Of a DNA stretch of 48,861 nt, positions 42,215 to 48,861 are shown piece by piece. This DNA is from Lachnospiraceae bacterium UBA3774. Lineage in GTDB: Bacteria > Bacillota > Clostridia > Lachnospirales > Lachnospiraceae. The stretch spans positions 1 to 48,861 of the forward strand of contig DFFO01000092.1 in the NCBI GenBank assembly GCA_002369255.1. The letters are read 5' to 3'. Both the position numbers and the translations under genes were made by a program. The notes under the pieces are model-generated. The model saw only the letters and a list, made by a program, of their open reading frames with translations, did no database searches and was not told where the DNA came from. Numbering within the stretch: position 1 is the first letter of the stretch; each line of letters begins with the position of its first letter.

Positions 42215-42557
42215 TTTTAACCTCTCTTATTATTTGTTTTTCTGCGACTTTACGCGCACGAATAATAAAGGCCTCCGGCTCGACGTCTGGCGACGTCAGA
42301 AAAGTGGTTATTCTGTGCGTGGTAAAAGGGCTCATTTTGTGTTTCAGGTTAGCGGCAGCGTCTTTTAGGGTCGTGTCTTTGTGCGTGCGTTTTAGTCTGC
42401 GGCCGCTGGCGGTCAGATCGTCAGCATTATTTACAACGGCAAGGTAAATTTTGTACGCTTGTAACATATCGTCGTATGCCGACCGCAAGACCGCCGCCGC
42501 CAAAAGATAATACCCGTCTGACGCCGGAGCCTTAATTGAATGGTAATTCTGCCTCAT
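42198..42557 (-). CDS. Unknown phage early protein
   Basis: A 119-residue, mostly helical and basic protein (YYLLAAAVLRSAYDDMLQAY, RRLKRTHKDTTLKDAAANL). No recognised domain. GGAG six bases before ATG; the start overlaps the SSB-like gene by 26 bp and its end overlaps the next start by 17 bp, so it belongs to the same polycistron. Confidence 0.55.
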   Translation of the reverse strand: MRQNYHSIKAPASDGYYLLAAAVLRSAYDDMLQAYKIYLAVVNNADDLTASGRRLKRTHKDTTLKDAAANLKHKMSPFTTHRITTFLTSPDVEPEAFIIRARKVAEKQIIREVKNEQKH

Positions 42558-42924
42558 CTACTGCTCCCACATCAACATACTGTTCACTTATTGATATTTC
42601 GTGCGGCTCAAGTACCGCCCTTATAGAGATTTCGGGATAATACTTTTCGTTGTACTTCCTAAATCCGTATTTGACCTCTTGAATTTCCTTGACGATAAAC
42701 CCGTTTGTCTCAATCTCTGTCGACTTATCGTCTGCCGCCCATATTGTGATTTTGGTGTAGCCGTTTTTGGATAGGCACGAATATAGCGCCCATTTCCCCG
42801 AAGCAGACTCGCCGGACTTCCAACAAGGCGTTCCGCTGTTGCTTGTGGCGTAACGGTTGAAAATGTCGCCCGGGTGGATTAAGACCGTTCCCGCGCCAAC
42901 TGCTCGTTCTGATTTTTCGGCCAT
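42532..42924 (-). CDS. SSB-like protein with DEAELPF tail
   Basis: A 130-residue protein with beta-rich sequence (KWALYSCLSKNGYTKITIW) and a C-terminal VDEAELPFN that mimics the acidic DDDLPF tip by which SSB recruits repair and replication proteins. It sits between a recombinase and packaging genes in a phage recombination block, so single-stranded DNA binding is likely. The OB fold itself is not obvious, so the call rests on the tail and context. GGAGCG before ATG. Confidence 0.5.
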   Translation of the reverse strand: MAEKSERAVGAGTVLIHPGDIFNRYATSNSGTPCWKSGESASGKWALYSCLSKNGYTKITIWAADDKSTEIETNGFIVKEIQEVKYGFRKYNEKYYPEISIRAVLEPHEISISEQYVDVGAVDEAELPFN

Positions 42925-42930
42925 GTTTTT

Positions 42931-43674
42931 TTACGCTCCTTCTGTATTTTTTGCGTTATCATCTATCCATTCAAGCAGACGTTCATACTCTCCCGAAGTG
43001 AGGGCGGCTATGCTGTCCTTACCCGGGAAAAGGCCGGAAATAAGTTCCTTGCGGCCTTTCGTACCATATCCAAGCTGTGTAAGCCGCGTGTGCGCCATTT
43101 TAACCTGTTTCTGTGTCGGTGTGTCCGTCTTATTTGCTCGAACAAGATCATCGTATTTTTCCATAAATTCCTCGTTGTCCATATCCTGCGTAAACATTGA
43201 GGATAAGCCGCTAATTGCAAGCGCCGCCGCGACAAGGGCGCGTTTTTCGGCCATTTTGAGGGTGCTGTTTGCGCTGTCAAATGCGCCGCTGCGCCCGTTT
43301 CTGCGCTCGCGCGTGTTTGCGCTGCCCATAGCAGACGCGAAAACATACTCGCGCCCGTCGGCAGCGATTTTAATTAGTTCGCAGCGAATACGATAAAAGA
43401 AAAACGGCTCGCCATCGAAGTTTTCTATCGCGCTCTCGGTGTAATAGCGCTGAAACAACCCAAGCGCAAGAACCACCTTTTCCGCGCCGCTTTTAAACAG
43501 CGACGGCTTTTTTGTTCCGGGGATCACCCCGAAGTCCTCATCACGCGATAATAAGGTCTTTTCCGCGTTCATAAGCGGTGACGAGATAACATAATGCCCT
43601 TTGCTTGTTACCCGGGCTGAACAGATAACATTAGTCATTAGCCCGGCTGAATTTTGTACCTGTAAATCGTTCAT
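42931..43674 (-). CDS. Putative ssDNA-annealing recombinase
   Basis: A 247-residue protein containing NSTLKMAEKRALVAAALAIS followed by FTQDMD, a pattern I know from phage and conjugative-element proteins of the Rad52/annealase type, and a C-terminal helical part ending in LEWIDDNAK. Its neighbour two genes upstream is a PD-(D/E)XK nuclease, giving an exonuclease plus annealing-protein pair like RecE/RecT. GGAGCG before ATG 43674. Family assignment is moderate. Confidence 0.55.
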   Translation of the reverse strand: MNDLQVQNSAGLMTNVICSARVTSKGHYVISSPLMNAEKTLLSRDEDFGVIPGTKKPSLFKSGAEKVVLALGLFQRYYTESAIENFDGEPFFFYRIRCELIKIAADGREYVFASAMGSANTRERRNGRSGAFDSANSTLKMAEKRALVAAALAISGLSSMFTQDMDNEEFMEKYDDLVRANKTDTPTQKQVKMAHTRLTQLGYGTKGRKELISGLFPGKDSIAALTSGEYERLLEWIDDNAKNTEGA

Positions 43675-43677
43675 TTT

Positions 43678-43947
43678 TTACGCTCCTTTTGTAATTATCT
43701 TTTCTTTGGTCTTCTGTTCGATTGCCTGTTTCTTTGCGGTGGCATGAAAACCGAGGCGCACCGTTCCGTTTCCGGTGTCAAAATACAAAATGCAATCAGG
43801 TGTGTCACACCCCATACGCCACCAAGAGAAGGGATATGCCGCAAGCACTTCCGCTCTATCGGGATATTTTTTTAGCATATCCGAACGTCTTGTTTTTTTC
43901 ATTACTGCATTGCCCCCGCAAAAGGGGCACGATTTTAGCTTTTTCAT
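43678..43947 (-). CDS. Lar-like zinc-finger protein
   Basis: An 89-residue protein starting MKKLKSCPFCGGNAVM, the start of Lar-type restriction-alleviation zinc-finger proteins, followed by a second cysteine pair (MGCDTPDCILYF) and a basic tail. Start at 43947 from GGTGGG eight bases upstream. Probably counters host restriction or binds nucleic acid; unproven. Confidence 0.65.
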   Translation of the reverse strand: MKKLKSCPFCGGNAVMKKTRRSDMLKKYPDRAEVLAAYPFSWWRMGCDTPDCILYFDTGNGTVRLGFHATAKKQAIEQKTKEKIITKGA

Positions 43948-43949
43948 TT

Positions 43950-44552
43950 TTACACCCACCTTGTAATTTTTCTTGAGAAATCAAGACAAGAGGTGAACAC
44001 CTCCCACCCATCAAAATCGTATTTACGCTCGTACTCGGCGCAGTCCACCAACCTAAACGTACCGTCTTTTTTAAGAAACAGCCCGTAACGCTTCTCAACG
44101 TCGACCTTGATTGCCTTTGCATAGGCCGCCGTTTGCGCCGCTAACAAGACGTATGTAATCTTTGTCGGCGCACTTACTGTTTTTATGTCTACTATCGCGC
44201 GCTTTCCGTCTATCCACCCGCAGCGGTCAACAGTTCCGCAGTAATCGTTATTCGGCTCGTATAGTATAGACTCGATGTATTCCCATTCGGGGCGATATAA
44301 CCTGACAAATTCGGTGTATGCGTTGATATACCCGGCGTATTCGTATGGCACGGATAAACGGTCAGTCATACCAATATCTATCAGCTCCGTTGCCTCGTGC
44401 ACTATGCTCCCGCGTAAGGCTGCCTGCCGCAGCGTTTCGGGGTTGATTTTCTTGTATTCTCCCGCGCTTATTAGCCCGAGTATTTCTGTCACGTTCGGTT
44501 TTTTTACGCCGTCAACACAATAAATGTGTTTTCCCTCATCAAAAGTAATCAA
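43950..44552 (-). CDS. PD-(D/E)XK (Cas4/RecB-like) exonuclease
   Basis: A 200-residue nuclease: early helix motif RGSIVHEATELID, then the active core YCGTVDRCGWIDGKRAIVDIKT (residues about 108-129: Asp, then Asp-x-Lys) and a QTAAYAKAI helix containing the conserved Gln-Thr-x-x-Tyr. This is the arrangement of phage RecB-like exonucleases. The start is a TTG, seven bases after GGAG; no ATG fits. Partner of the annealing recombinase downstream. Confidence 0.8.
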   Translation of the reverse strand: MITFDEGKHIYCVDGVKKPNVTEILGLISAGEYKKINPETLRQAALRGSIVHEATELIDIGMTDRLSVPYEYAGYINAYTEFVRLYRPEWEYIESILYEPNNDYCGTVDRCGWIDGKRAIVDIKTVSAPTKITYVLLAAQTAAYAKAIKVDVEKRYGLFLKKDGTFRLVDCAEYERKYDFDGWEVFTSCLDFSRKITRWV

Positions 44553-44573
44553 TTTTACGCTCCTTTTTGTAAA

Positions 44574-45062
44574 TTATCCGCTATATTCCTGATACATTAT
44601 CTCGTTTAAATTGTCGTTCTCGCGCTGTGGAAAATCGTTAAAGTTGTTTCGTGTTCGCGGACGGGCGGCGTTTTGAGCTGGCGATGTGGCCGCTGTAGCC
44701 GTTATCGGCGCACCTTCTTTGCTTATGGTATATGTGCCGTCGGCCTTTATGCGGAGCGCGGCTCGTTCCGCAGCATAAATTGAGGGGTTATACCTATCCT
44801 TGCGAATCGCATTAAATTTTCGCCAATGTTTGATAACGCAAATACCGCTCGGAAACTCAATCAGAAAACGCGCGTCAATCAGCACGCGCACATCTGCCCT
44901 TGTCGCGTGGGCGCGAACCATGCAAGACGCTACGTCAATGCAAAATCCGTCATCATCAGCGTTCAGGCAAAGATGAAAATATAACGCCTGAACACGCGGC
45001 GACAAGTCGGTAAATGCGTCATTATGGCATATTTCCTTTGAAATCATTCGCCGTTGTCCCAT
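44574..45062 (-). CDS. Phage replisome organizer (DnaD-N-like)
   Basis: A 162-residue replication protein. MGQRRMISKEICHND, then LSPRVQALYFHLCLNADDDG and VIKHWRKFNAIRKDRY are the hallmark of the winged-helix N-terminus of phage replication initiators, and the C-terminal NNFNDFPQREND echoes the short tail motif of these proteins. It would bind the phage origin and load host helicase. GAGG eight bases before ATG; overlaps rusA by 19 bp. Confidence 0.75.
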   Translation of the reverse strand: MGQRRMISKEICHNDAFTDLSPRVQALYFHLCLNADDDGFCIDVASCMVRAHATRADVRVLIDARFLIEFPSGICVIKHWRKFNAIRKDRYNPSIYAAERAALRIKADGTYTISKEGAPITATAATSPAQNAARPRTRNNFNDFPQRENDNLNEIMYQEYSG

Positions 45063-45520
45063 TCTCTCAACCTCGCAAAGAAACAGTCTGCGATCTCGGC
45101 AATGCCCCCGATATATACCTGTAAGCCGTTATTTTCCGCGTAGCGCTTCCGAGCGATTTTAAGCGACACTTGTTTATCGTCAGCAAACGCAAGGCCGTTT
45201 AACGCGTCACAGACGATTTTAAGGATATTGTCACCGTCGGGCTTTTGCGTATATTCGCCCTCGGCAAGTAGCTCCTGTCTGCGTTTTTTGCTCACGCTTT
45301 TCGGCGGCTCGAAATATACCACGACAAAAAGGGCGCAAGGCGTTCCGTCGGCAAATTTTACAAAATCGGCGTGATTTTTCGCTTCTAAAAAAGCGCTTTG
45401 GATAGCTGCTTCATATTCGGCGGTTTCCGCAGGGGTATATGCTCTTACCCATTTTCCGCGACTCGTAAATCGCGGACGCCCTTTGCCTTTTGGCTTTCCT
45501 TCTACAATAAATTCAATCAT
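45044..45520 (-). CDS. rusA: RusA-type Holliday junction resolvase
   Basis: A 158-residue nuclease that cuts four-way DNA junctions in replicating phage DNA. Seen: GKPKGKGRPRFT near the start, KPDGDNILKIVCDALNG with catalytic aspartates, and FADDKQVSLKIARKRY. AGGTG six bases before ATG 45520; an upstream GTG is in frame but too close to that ribosome site. Stop overlaps the replisome organizer gene. Confidence 0.9.
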   Translation of the reverse strand: MIEFIVEGKPKGKGRPRFTSRGKWVRAYTPAETAEYEAAIQSAFLEAKNHADFVKFADGTPCALFVVVYFEPPKSVSKKRRQELLAEGEYTQKPDGDNILKIVCDALNGLAFADDKQVSLKIARKRYAENNGLQVYIGGIAEIADCFFARLREWDNGE

Positions 45521-45738
45521 GACTCGCACCTCATGGAGTATTCGGCGATAGTTACCAAGCCGTTATGTGTCGTTTCTATCTGTTTAGGTTTGGAGATAAT
45601 GGCATACCCTTCCTTTTTCAGTTCGCAAATTCGGGCGGGTAGTTCTATCACGCCGAAATCTCGAAGAGCAGACAGGCGGGTTAATTTACCGCCGCTTTGT
45701 AAAAAATCGAGTATTTTTTCGCGCTGTGTCTGTTTCAT
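45517..45738 (-). CDS. Small winged-helix phage protein
   Basis: A 73-residue DNA-binding protein: TQREKILDFLQSGGKLTRLS and ARICELKKEGYAI form the helix-turn-helix, ending with a wing. Found widely in phage early operons, often with RusA. GGGAG seven bases before ATG. Role not known. Confidence 0.7.
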   Translation of the reverse strand: MKQTQREKILDFLQSGGKLTRLSALRDFGVIELPARICELKKEGYAIISKPKQIETTHNGLVTIAEYSMRCES

Positions 45739-45741
45739 TTT

Positions 45742-46092
45742 TTAACTCCCTTCTGTTAAATCAAAACAAGCCCTATCATCTAATGGCCGCTTGTGGTCAC
45801 GCTTCAATGCCTTATAGAGCACGAAAAACGCTTTGTTTTCACGAATAATTACGATTATCGGGTTTGTGTTCCGAGAGGCAAGCCACGCCTCGCACGCGCC
45901 AACTTGCGCTTCTGTCAACATGTCGTAGTCGTATTCGTTACCGACCGGAAAATCAGCGTGTAACAGGGCGCGCGCTTTCTCGTCTTTTACGGCGATTATG
46001 TCGATTGCCGCGCCGCGTTCGTCGGGTAAAACCGCATAAGCGCAAAACCCTTTTCGCCAAAGCCAACGGATAATTTTTTCGTTGACGCTCAA
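45742..46092 (-). CDS. Unknown phage protein, possibly nuclease-like
   Basis: A 116-residue protein. KIIRWLWRKGFCAYAVL followed by AAIDIIAVKDEKARAL and NPIIVIIRENKAFFVLYKAL gives an alpha-beta-beta order that resembles small PD-(D/E)XK-like or VRR-NUC-like domains, but the catalytic residues are not convincing. Start is a TTG overlapping the upstream stop (TTGA), with GAGGGGG seven bases before it. Confidence 0.5.
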   Translation of the reverse strand: MSVNEKIIRWLWRKGFCAYAVLPDERGAAIDIIAVKDEKARALLHADFPVGNEYDYDMLTEAQVGACEAWLASRNTNPIIVIIRENKAFFVLYKALKRDHKRPLDDRACFDLTEGS

Positions 46093-46292
46093 CGTTTCGC
46101 CCCCTCTCTGATAGCCCACTCGATGAAGTGCTGTAAATCACAATTCGTACTGCACGCTTCGCGCCCGCGATTGTATTCCTCTTCCCATACAGGGCAGTCG
46201 TCGGAATAGCGGTCAATACTCTCGCAGGGCGCGTCAATTCCGCAGGTGGCTAATGCGCTTATAACCTCGTCAAGCGTGTATGTCTTTTCCAT
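46089..46292 (-). CDS. Small unknown phage protein
   Basis: A 67-residue cysteine-containing acidic protein (TLDEVISALATCGIDAPC, NRGREACSTNCDLQHFIEW). No family recognised. Overlaps the next gene by four bases. Confidence 0.5.
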   Translation of the reverse strand: MEKTYTLDEVISALATCGIDAPCESIDRYSDDCPVWEEEYNRGREACSTNCDLQHFIEWAIREGAKR

Positions 46293-46301
46293 GTATTTCT
46301 C

Positions 46302-46607
46302 TTACTCTTTCTCCTCGTTTTCTTTTACTAACGCGCCCGGATCAGCGACACCTAACAGCCACAGAAGATGTTTTAACGCCGCGTAGGGTCTTCCGGGCTT
46401 GTTCCAAATAGTCATCTTGTAATACTGATCGTCGCTGCCGTCAGACAAGGGGATGTGTTCCAATTTGCTAAACACGGCCTCAGCACACTTCTGAACCTCG
46501 TCAAGAACGTGTTTGTACCCATCTCGATCTTTTCGCGTTTCCGCAAGTTCTTTTTCAAGCTCGTGAATACGGCTAACAACATACTCTGCCAAATAATCTT
46601 TTTCCAT
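46302..46607 (-). CDS. Small unknown phage protein with coiled coil
   Basis: A 101-residue protein: a charged coiled coil (SRIHELEKELAETRKDRDGY) and a tail NKPGRPYAALKHLLWLLGV. AAAGGAG six bases before ATG. It is the first protein gene downstream of the tRNA-like genes on the same strand. Confidence 0.55.
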   Translation of the reverse strand: MEKDYLAEYVVSRIHELEKELAETRKDRDGYKHVLDEVQKCAEAVFSKLEHIPLSDGSDDQYYKMTIWNKPGRPYAALKHLLWLLGVADPGALVKENEEKE

Positions 46608-46647
46608 TTCTTACTCCTTTACCTTTTATTTATTTTTTAGCTTTATG

Positions 46648-46738
46648 GGGAGCGGTGGGACTCGAACCCACGACCAAGGGTTATTCAGGTGCTCTATCCC
46701 TTAATGCACCGAAGCTCTGCCTACTGAGCTACGCTCCC
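46648..46738 (-). tRNA. tRNA-like gene A with abnormal anticodon region
   Basis: On the minus strand GGGAGCG (acceptor), TA, D-arm GCTC-AGTAGGCA-GAGC, then T-arm GTGGG-TTCGAGT-CCCAC and CGCTCCC (perfect acceptor match) are all canonical. The 42 bases in between do not form a standard 5+7+5 anticodon arm. The best stem is GGTGC/GCACC with a 13-base loop, and AAGGG in that loop could also pair with CCCTT beyond it. The amino acid cannot be assigned. No CCA is encoded. Confidence 0.6.
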
Positions 46739-46741
46739 GTG

Positions 46742-46797
46742 TGGCGGTTCATATCGTTATTGGCATTACGCCCTGATGGTTTCACTCTGAACCGCCA
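46742..46797. repeat. 10-bp perfect inverted repeat between the tRNA-like genes
   Basis: TGGCGGTTCA (46742-46751) pairs with TGAACCGCCA (46788-46797) across 36 bases. Two smaller stem-loops lie further right: CGATTC/GAATCG (46871-46889) and GCAG/CTGC (46899-46914). A 70-codon minus frame (46766-46978) also crosses this stretch but lacks a ribosome site outside the tRNA-like gene. Confidence 0.7.
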
Positions 46798-46917
46798 AGA
46801 TTTCCCACATGCCGCGGACTTCATATCGGTCACTCTGCGTACATCCTGACTCGACCGCCTTTCCGTCTATCGATTCGAAGGGAGAATCGCCATTTTTCAG
46901 CAGAATGGTAACTGCAT

Positions 46918-47027
46918 TCGGCGGGCAAGGATTTGCACCTTGCATGTTGGTTTTCCAACTGAGGCTACCGTCAACCAACCAAAGGCCTCGTTGGGATTCT
47001 TGCGTCTACCTATTCCGCCACCGCCGA
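46918..47027 (-). tRNA. tRNA-Leu-like gene B with abnormal anticodon region
   Basis: Minus strand: acceptor TCGGCGG pairs with CCGCCGA; TGGCGGAATAGGTAGACGC is a typical leucine-tRNA D-arm; a long variable arm GTTGG-AAAA-CCAAC is present; the T-arm is CAAGG-TGCAAAT-CCTTG, with an extra G-C pair. The region between D-arm and variable arm is too long, and its clearest stem GAGGC/GCCTC has a 19-base loop rather than seven. Possibly a decayed or expanded phage tRNA. Confidence 0.5.
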
Positions 47028-47034
47028 TGGTTTA

Positions 47035-47403
47035 CTATTTTTCCTTAACAATCTTGACCGGATAACCAAGTTCAGCCTCGATTTCGGATAAGGTCATTTC
47101 GCGAGCCCCTGCAAGCCCGTTAAGGTCAATCAGATAAACCGCGCCCTTGCAATCCCCAATCTGTTGTGTTATCAGCGCAAAATCGTCTATAACAGCCAGC
47201 ACTATCCACAGCCGATTGTCCGAGTTTTTTTTGCGGTATTTATCGTAATTGTGACTGTCGCCATACGCGTATCGCGCTAACCATTCGGTTTTTAACCTGT
47301 AAGCCCAAATAAGGAACCACTCAACATGTGTCGAATAGCCTTTCCCCCAATCAACAACCCTTACGATGTTGCCGGCTTTAATGTTCGTGTTATTGTTATT
47401 CAT
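47035..47403 (-). CDS. Conserved-type phage early protein, function unknown
   Basis: A 122-residue protein: VVDWGKGYSTHVEWF, a middle WIVLAVIDDFALITQQ, and MTLSEIEAELGYPVKIVK at the end. This pattern is shared by small phage proteins of unknown role. GGAGG six bases before ATG; overlaps the upstream mini-gene by eight bases. Confidence 0.6.
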   Translation of the reverse strand: MNNNNTNIKAGNIVRVVDWGKGYSTHVEWFLIWAYRLKTEWLARYAYGDSHNYDKYRKKNSDNRLWIVLAVIDDFALITQQIGDCKGAVYLIDLNGLAGAREMTLSEIEAELGYPVKIVKEK

Positions 47404-47575
47404 TTGTGTCCTCCTTTTTGAATAAAATCATTTTCATTTCGCTGGCAAAGGACATACCCACAAGTGGCACCATAAGACTTGCCATTCCTTTAAGTCTTGG
47501 GCTATTAACTATGTTCTGCATCGCCTGTACTACCGCTTCGTCAAATTCCTGTTCCGTAATCCTTCTTTCTTCCAT
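47396..47575 (-). CDS. 59-residue phage mini-protein
   Basis: MEERRITEQEFDEAVVQA, then a hydrophobic-methionine stretch (MASLMVPLVGMSFASEM) and a basic end. GGAGGATTAAAAA precedes the ATG at 47575. Part of the early operon with overlapping neighbours; function unknown. Confidence 0.6.
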   Translation of the reverse strand: MEERRITEQEFDEAVVQAMQNIVNSPRLKGMASLMVPLVGMSFASEMKMILFKKEDTNE

Positions 47576-47578
47576 TTT

Positions 47579-48073
47579 TTAATCCTCCTTTATTCTTAAA
47601 TAGTATTTCTTCACCCTGTCTTCCCCGACTGCTTTGACTGCCGCTTTTGCGGCTTCTTCGGAACGAAAGTAGAGTGTTCCCAGCTTCATTGCAGAGCACG
47701 ACTTATAGGATGCCGTTTTTAAAATGGAGTAAGTATTGAAATAAATATACCAATGCTGCGTATCTCCATCCCACACGGCATCATCGCCTTCTGCATAGTC
47801 GGATAACTCCGCTATTACTTTTCTGCGCTCTACTTCAAACTCGGCTTCTTCTCTGGTCTTGAAACAGTTACCATGCAAATAAGCCATTAAGCTATTCTCC
47901 CAGCCAAAACGATTATTGCTAATACTGCCATCGGAATTAAGACAATAATATCTTTCCCCCATTGCCGGCTTCCACCTTTTGCCGCCGCATTTAGTCTTGT
48001 CGAGTTCTTCGCGCAAGGATTTCAGCTTTTCCTCACATTCGGCAATTTGCTTTTTGATTTCTTCTTTTGTCAT
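47579..48073 (-). CDS. Phage early protein with N-terminal coiled coil
   Basis: A 164-residue protein. TKEEIKKQIAECEEKLKSL is a coiled coil; then WKPAMGERYYCLNSDGSI and GNCFKTREEAEFEVERR resemble a domain widespread in Clostridia phages; the end YFRSEEAAKAAVKAVGED repeats the same helical signature. GGAGG seven bases before ATG. No known function. Confidence 0.6.
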   Translation of the reverse strand: MTKEEIKKQIAECEEKLKSLREELDKTKCGGKRWKPAMGERYYCLNSDGSISNNRFGWENSLMAYLHGNCFKTREEAEFEVERRKVIAELSDYAEGDDAVWDGDTQHWYIYFNTYSILKTASYKSCSAMKLGTLYFRSEEAAKAAVKAVGEDRVKKYYLRIKED

Positions 48074-48099
48074 TTCTGTTCCTCCTTGTTATTTTATTC

Positions 48100-48495
48100 T
48101 TATTCTGCTATATCCTCAGCAGATACATAGTGTTTTCGGTTGTTGGCATAATATACGATGTAAACACTCTTTGTTTCTTTCGCTCTTTTAGAGATATAAA
48201 ATCTTTCAGGAATAACTCCCACTCCGACATCAACTGCATCATCATAGCAAACGTCAAGATAACCGCTTATAACAATGTCTTTTTTACCAACAACAACCCC
48301 CCTGAAATTGTGTTTAACATGGCGAAAATATGTTTTCTCCATCATGTCTATGTCTTCTTCAATAGGTTGATCAGAGTTTGAATTATATGCATCTGCTTTT
48401 AGTGCGGTTCGGTCAAGTGCTATATAGTTTCCGTCGTATGCTTTTGTGTAAAAGCCTCGGCATGACACCTTATCGAAGATTTTTATTTCCTTCAT
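48100..48495 (-). CDS. Unknown phage early protein
   Basis: A 131-residue, beta-rich protein (KVSCRGFYTKAYDGNYIAL, GVVVGKKDIVISGYLDV, VYIVYYANNRKHYVS) that I do not recognise. Its start overlaps a 31-codon mini-ORF (ATGA). Confidence 0.55.
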   Translation of the reverse strand: MKEIKIFDKVSCRGFYTKAYDGNYIALDRTALKADAYNSNSDQPIEEDIDMMEKTYFRHVKHNFRGVVVGKKDIVISGYLDVCYDDAVDVGVGVIPERFYISKRAKETKSVYIVYYANNRKHYVSAEDIAE

Positions 48496-48587
48496 TCTTC
48501 CTCACTTTCTTCCTTTGTCGCAAAAACATCAGGCTTAATTGTTAGCTTTCGTCCGTTGCCACAACAAGCATCTAAAATTTTTTTCAT
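48492..48587 (-). CDS. 31-residue mini-ORF with DACCG methyltransferase-like start
   Basis: MKKILDACCGNGRKLTIKP resembles the opening of phage SAM-dependent methyltransferases (KILDACCGS...), then ends after EESEEE. AGGGGTG precedes the ATG by six bases. Either a real small protein or the remnant of a larger gene. Confidence 0.4.
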   Translation of the reverse strand: MKKILDACCGNGRKLTIKPDVFATKEESEEE

Positions 48588-48596
48588 TTTTCACCC

Positions 48597-48861
48597 CTAA
48601 TCTTGAATTAAGTACACATTGTTCGGGTCTTTAATACCTGTTATTCGCTCAAATAACGCCGCGTCATAGTTCGGCAGCTCGCGGATGTATTCCCAATCAG
48701 TCTCATCAAGTTCCTTACGGGAGATAGCCGTGAGCAAACCGGACAAAGAGTACGGCAGACCGCTAAAAAATTCCGAAAAAGTAATTTGTGTCGGGTTGTT
48801 AAACGCCCGCATAAAAGGCTCGTTAGTGTTAAATATGCCGCTGTTAAAGTTGCCGCTGTTG
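48597..48861 (-). CDS. Partial phage protein with NSGN pentapeptide-like repeats
   Basis: The frame is open to the window edge; the visible residues start NSGNFNSGIFNTNEPFM and continue RAFNNPTQITFSEFF. Phage proteins of this kind have a variable run of five-residue N-S-G-(N/D)-x repeats forming a beta-helix, then a short conserved tail with FSEFF and IRELPNYD. The N-terminal part lies outside. Function unknown. Confidence 0.6.
   Translation of the reverse strand, partial: NSGNFNSGIFNTNEPFMRAFNNPTQITFSEFFSGLPYSLSGLLTAISRKELDETDWEYIRELPNYDAALFERITGIKDPNNVYLIQD

Noticed and set aside
46655..46849. Plus-strand ORF beginning MGLEPTTKG
   Set aside because: A typical antisense reading of a tRNA gene.

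Overview
The window reads as a chromosomal segment of a member of the Clostridia (Bacillota) carrying an integrated tailed phage. Support for this comes from argGH, a RecJ/TrmH/Xaa-Pro aminopeptidase operon, Gram-positive surface proteins (SH3-3D protein, PrsA-like lipoprotein), strong AGGAGG-type ribosome sites, sigma-A type promoters, and a Firmicutes-style siphophage module. The species cannot be named from the sequence.

Host part (1-17.3 kb). Leftward argGH (argH cut by the window edge) has a good promoter and ARG-box-like sites upstream. Behind it lies an array of exactly seven 52-bp tandem repeats, then a secreted SH3-3D cell-wall protein whose consensus promoter is embraced by a perfect 12-bp inverted repeat. 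Divergently, recJ, a SpoU/TrmH methyltransferase and a long Xaa-Pro aminopeptidase form an overlapping operon that runs 55 bp into a convergent P-type ATPase gene, itself behind a PrsA-like lipoprotein gene. A cold-shock protein gene follows. Then comes a sugar-uptake operon: GPH/MelB-type symporter, GH36-like alpha-galactosidase and an unrecognised GT-B-like protein.

Prophage (about 17.38 kb to beyond the right edge). It is transcribed almost entirely leftwards. From right to left: small early genes; two tRNA-like genes with abnormal anticodon regions; a replication/recombination block (RusA, replisome organizer, PD-(D/E)XK nuclease, annealing-type recombinase, SSB-like protein); a small-terminase candidate; a broken methyltransferase containing a 63-bp exact copy of tape-measure DNA. 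After the inserted segment described below come large terminase, portal, MuF protein, scaffold, capsid, connectors, tail protein, tail chaperones with a CCCAAAA -1 frameshift site, tape measure, baseplate/fibre, holin and CHAP endolysin.

The most unusual part is 34.8-40.8 kb, wedged between the small- and large-terminase genes. It carries a serine recombinase with a perfect consensus promoter, an AT-rich origin-like stretch (two exact DnaA boxes, five 11-bp direct repeats, several long palindromes), and a rightward, more GC-rich, translationally coupled operon. That operon encodes a small unknown protein, an amidoligase, an ArdC/antirestriction-like small protein, a stand-alone class-II glutamine amidotransferase and a minimal FtsK-like ATPase. 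A helix-turn-helix gene with its own operator-like promoter and a truncated partner ORF follow. I infer a nested mobile cassette with a predicted amide-bond-forming system; its substrate is unknown.
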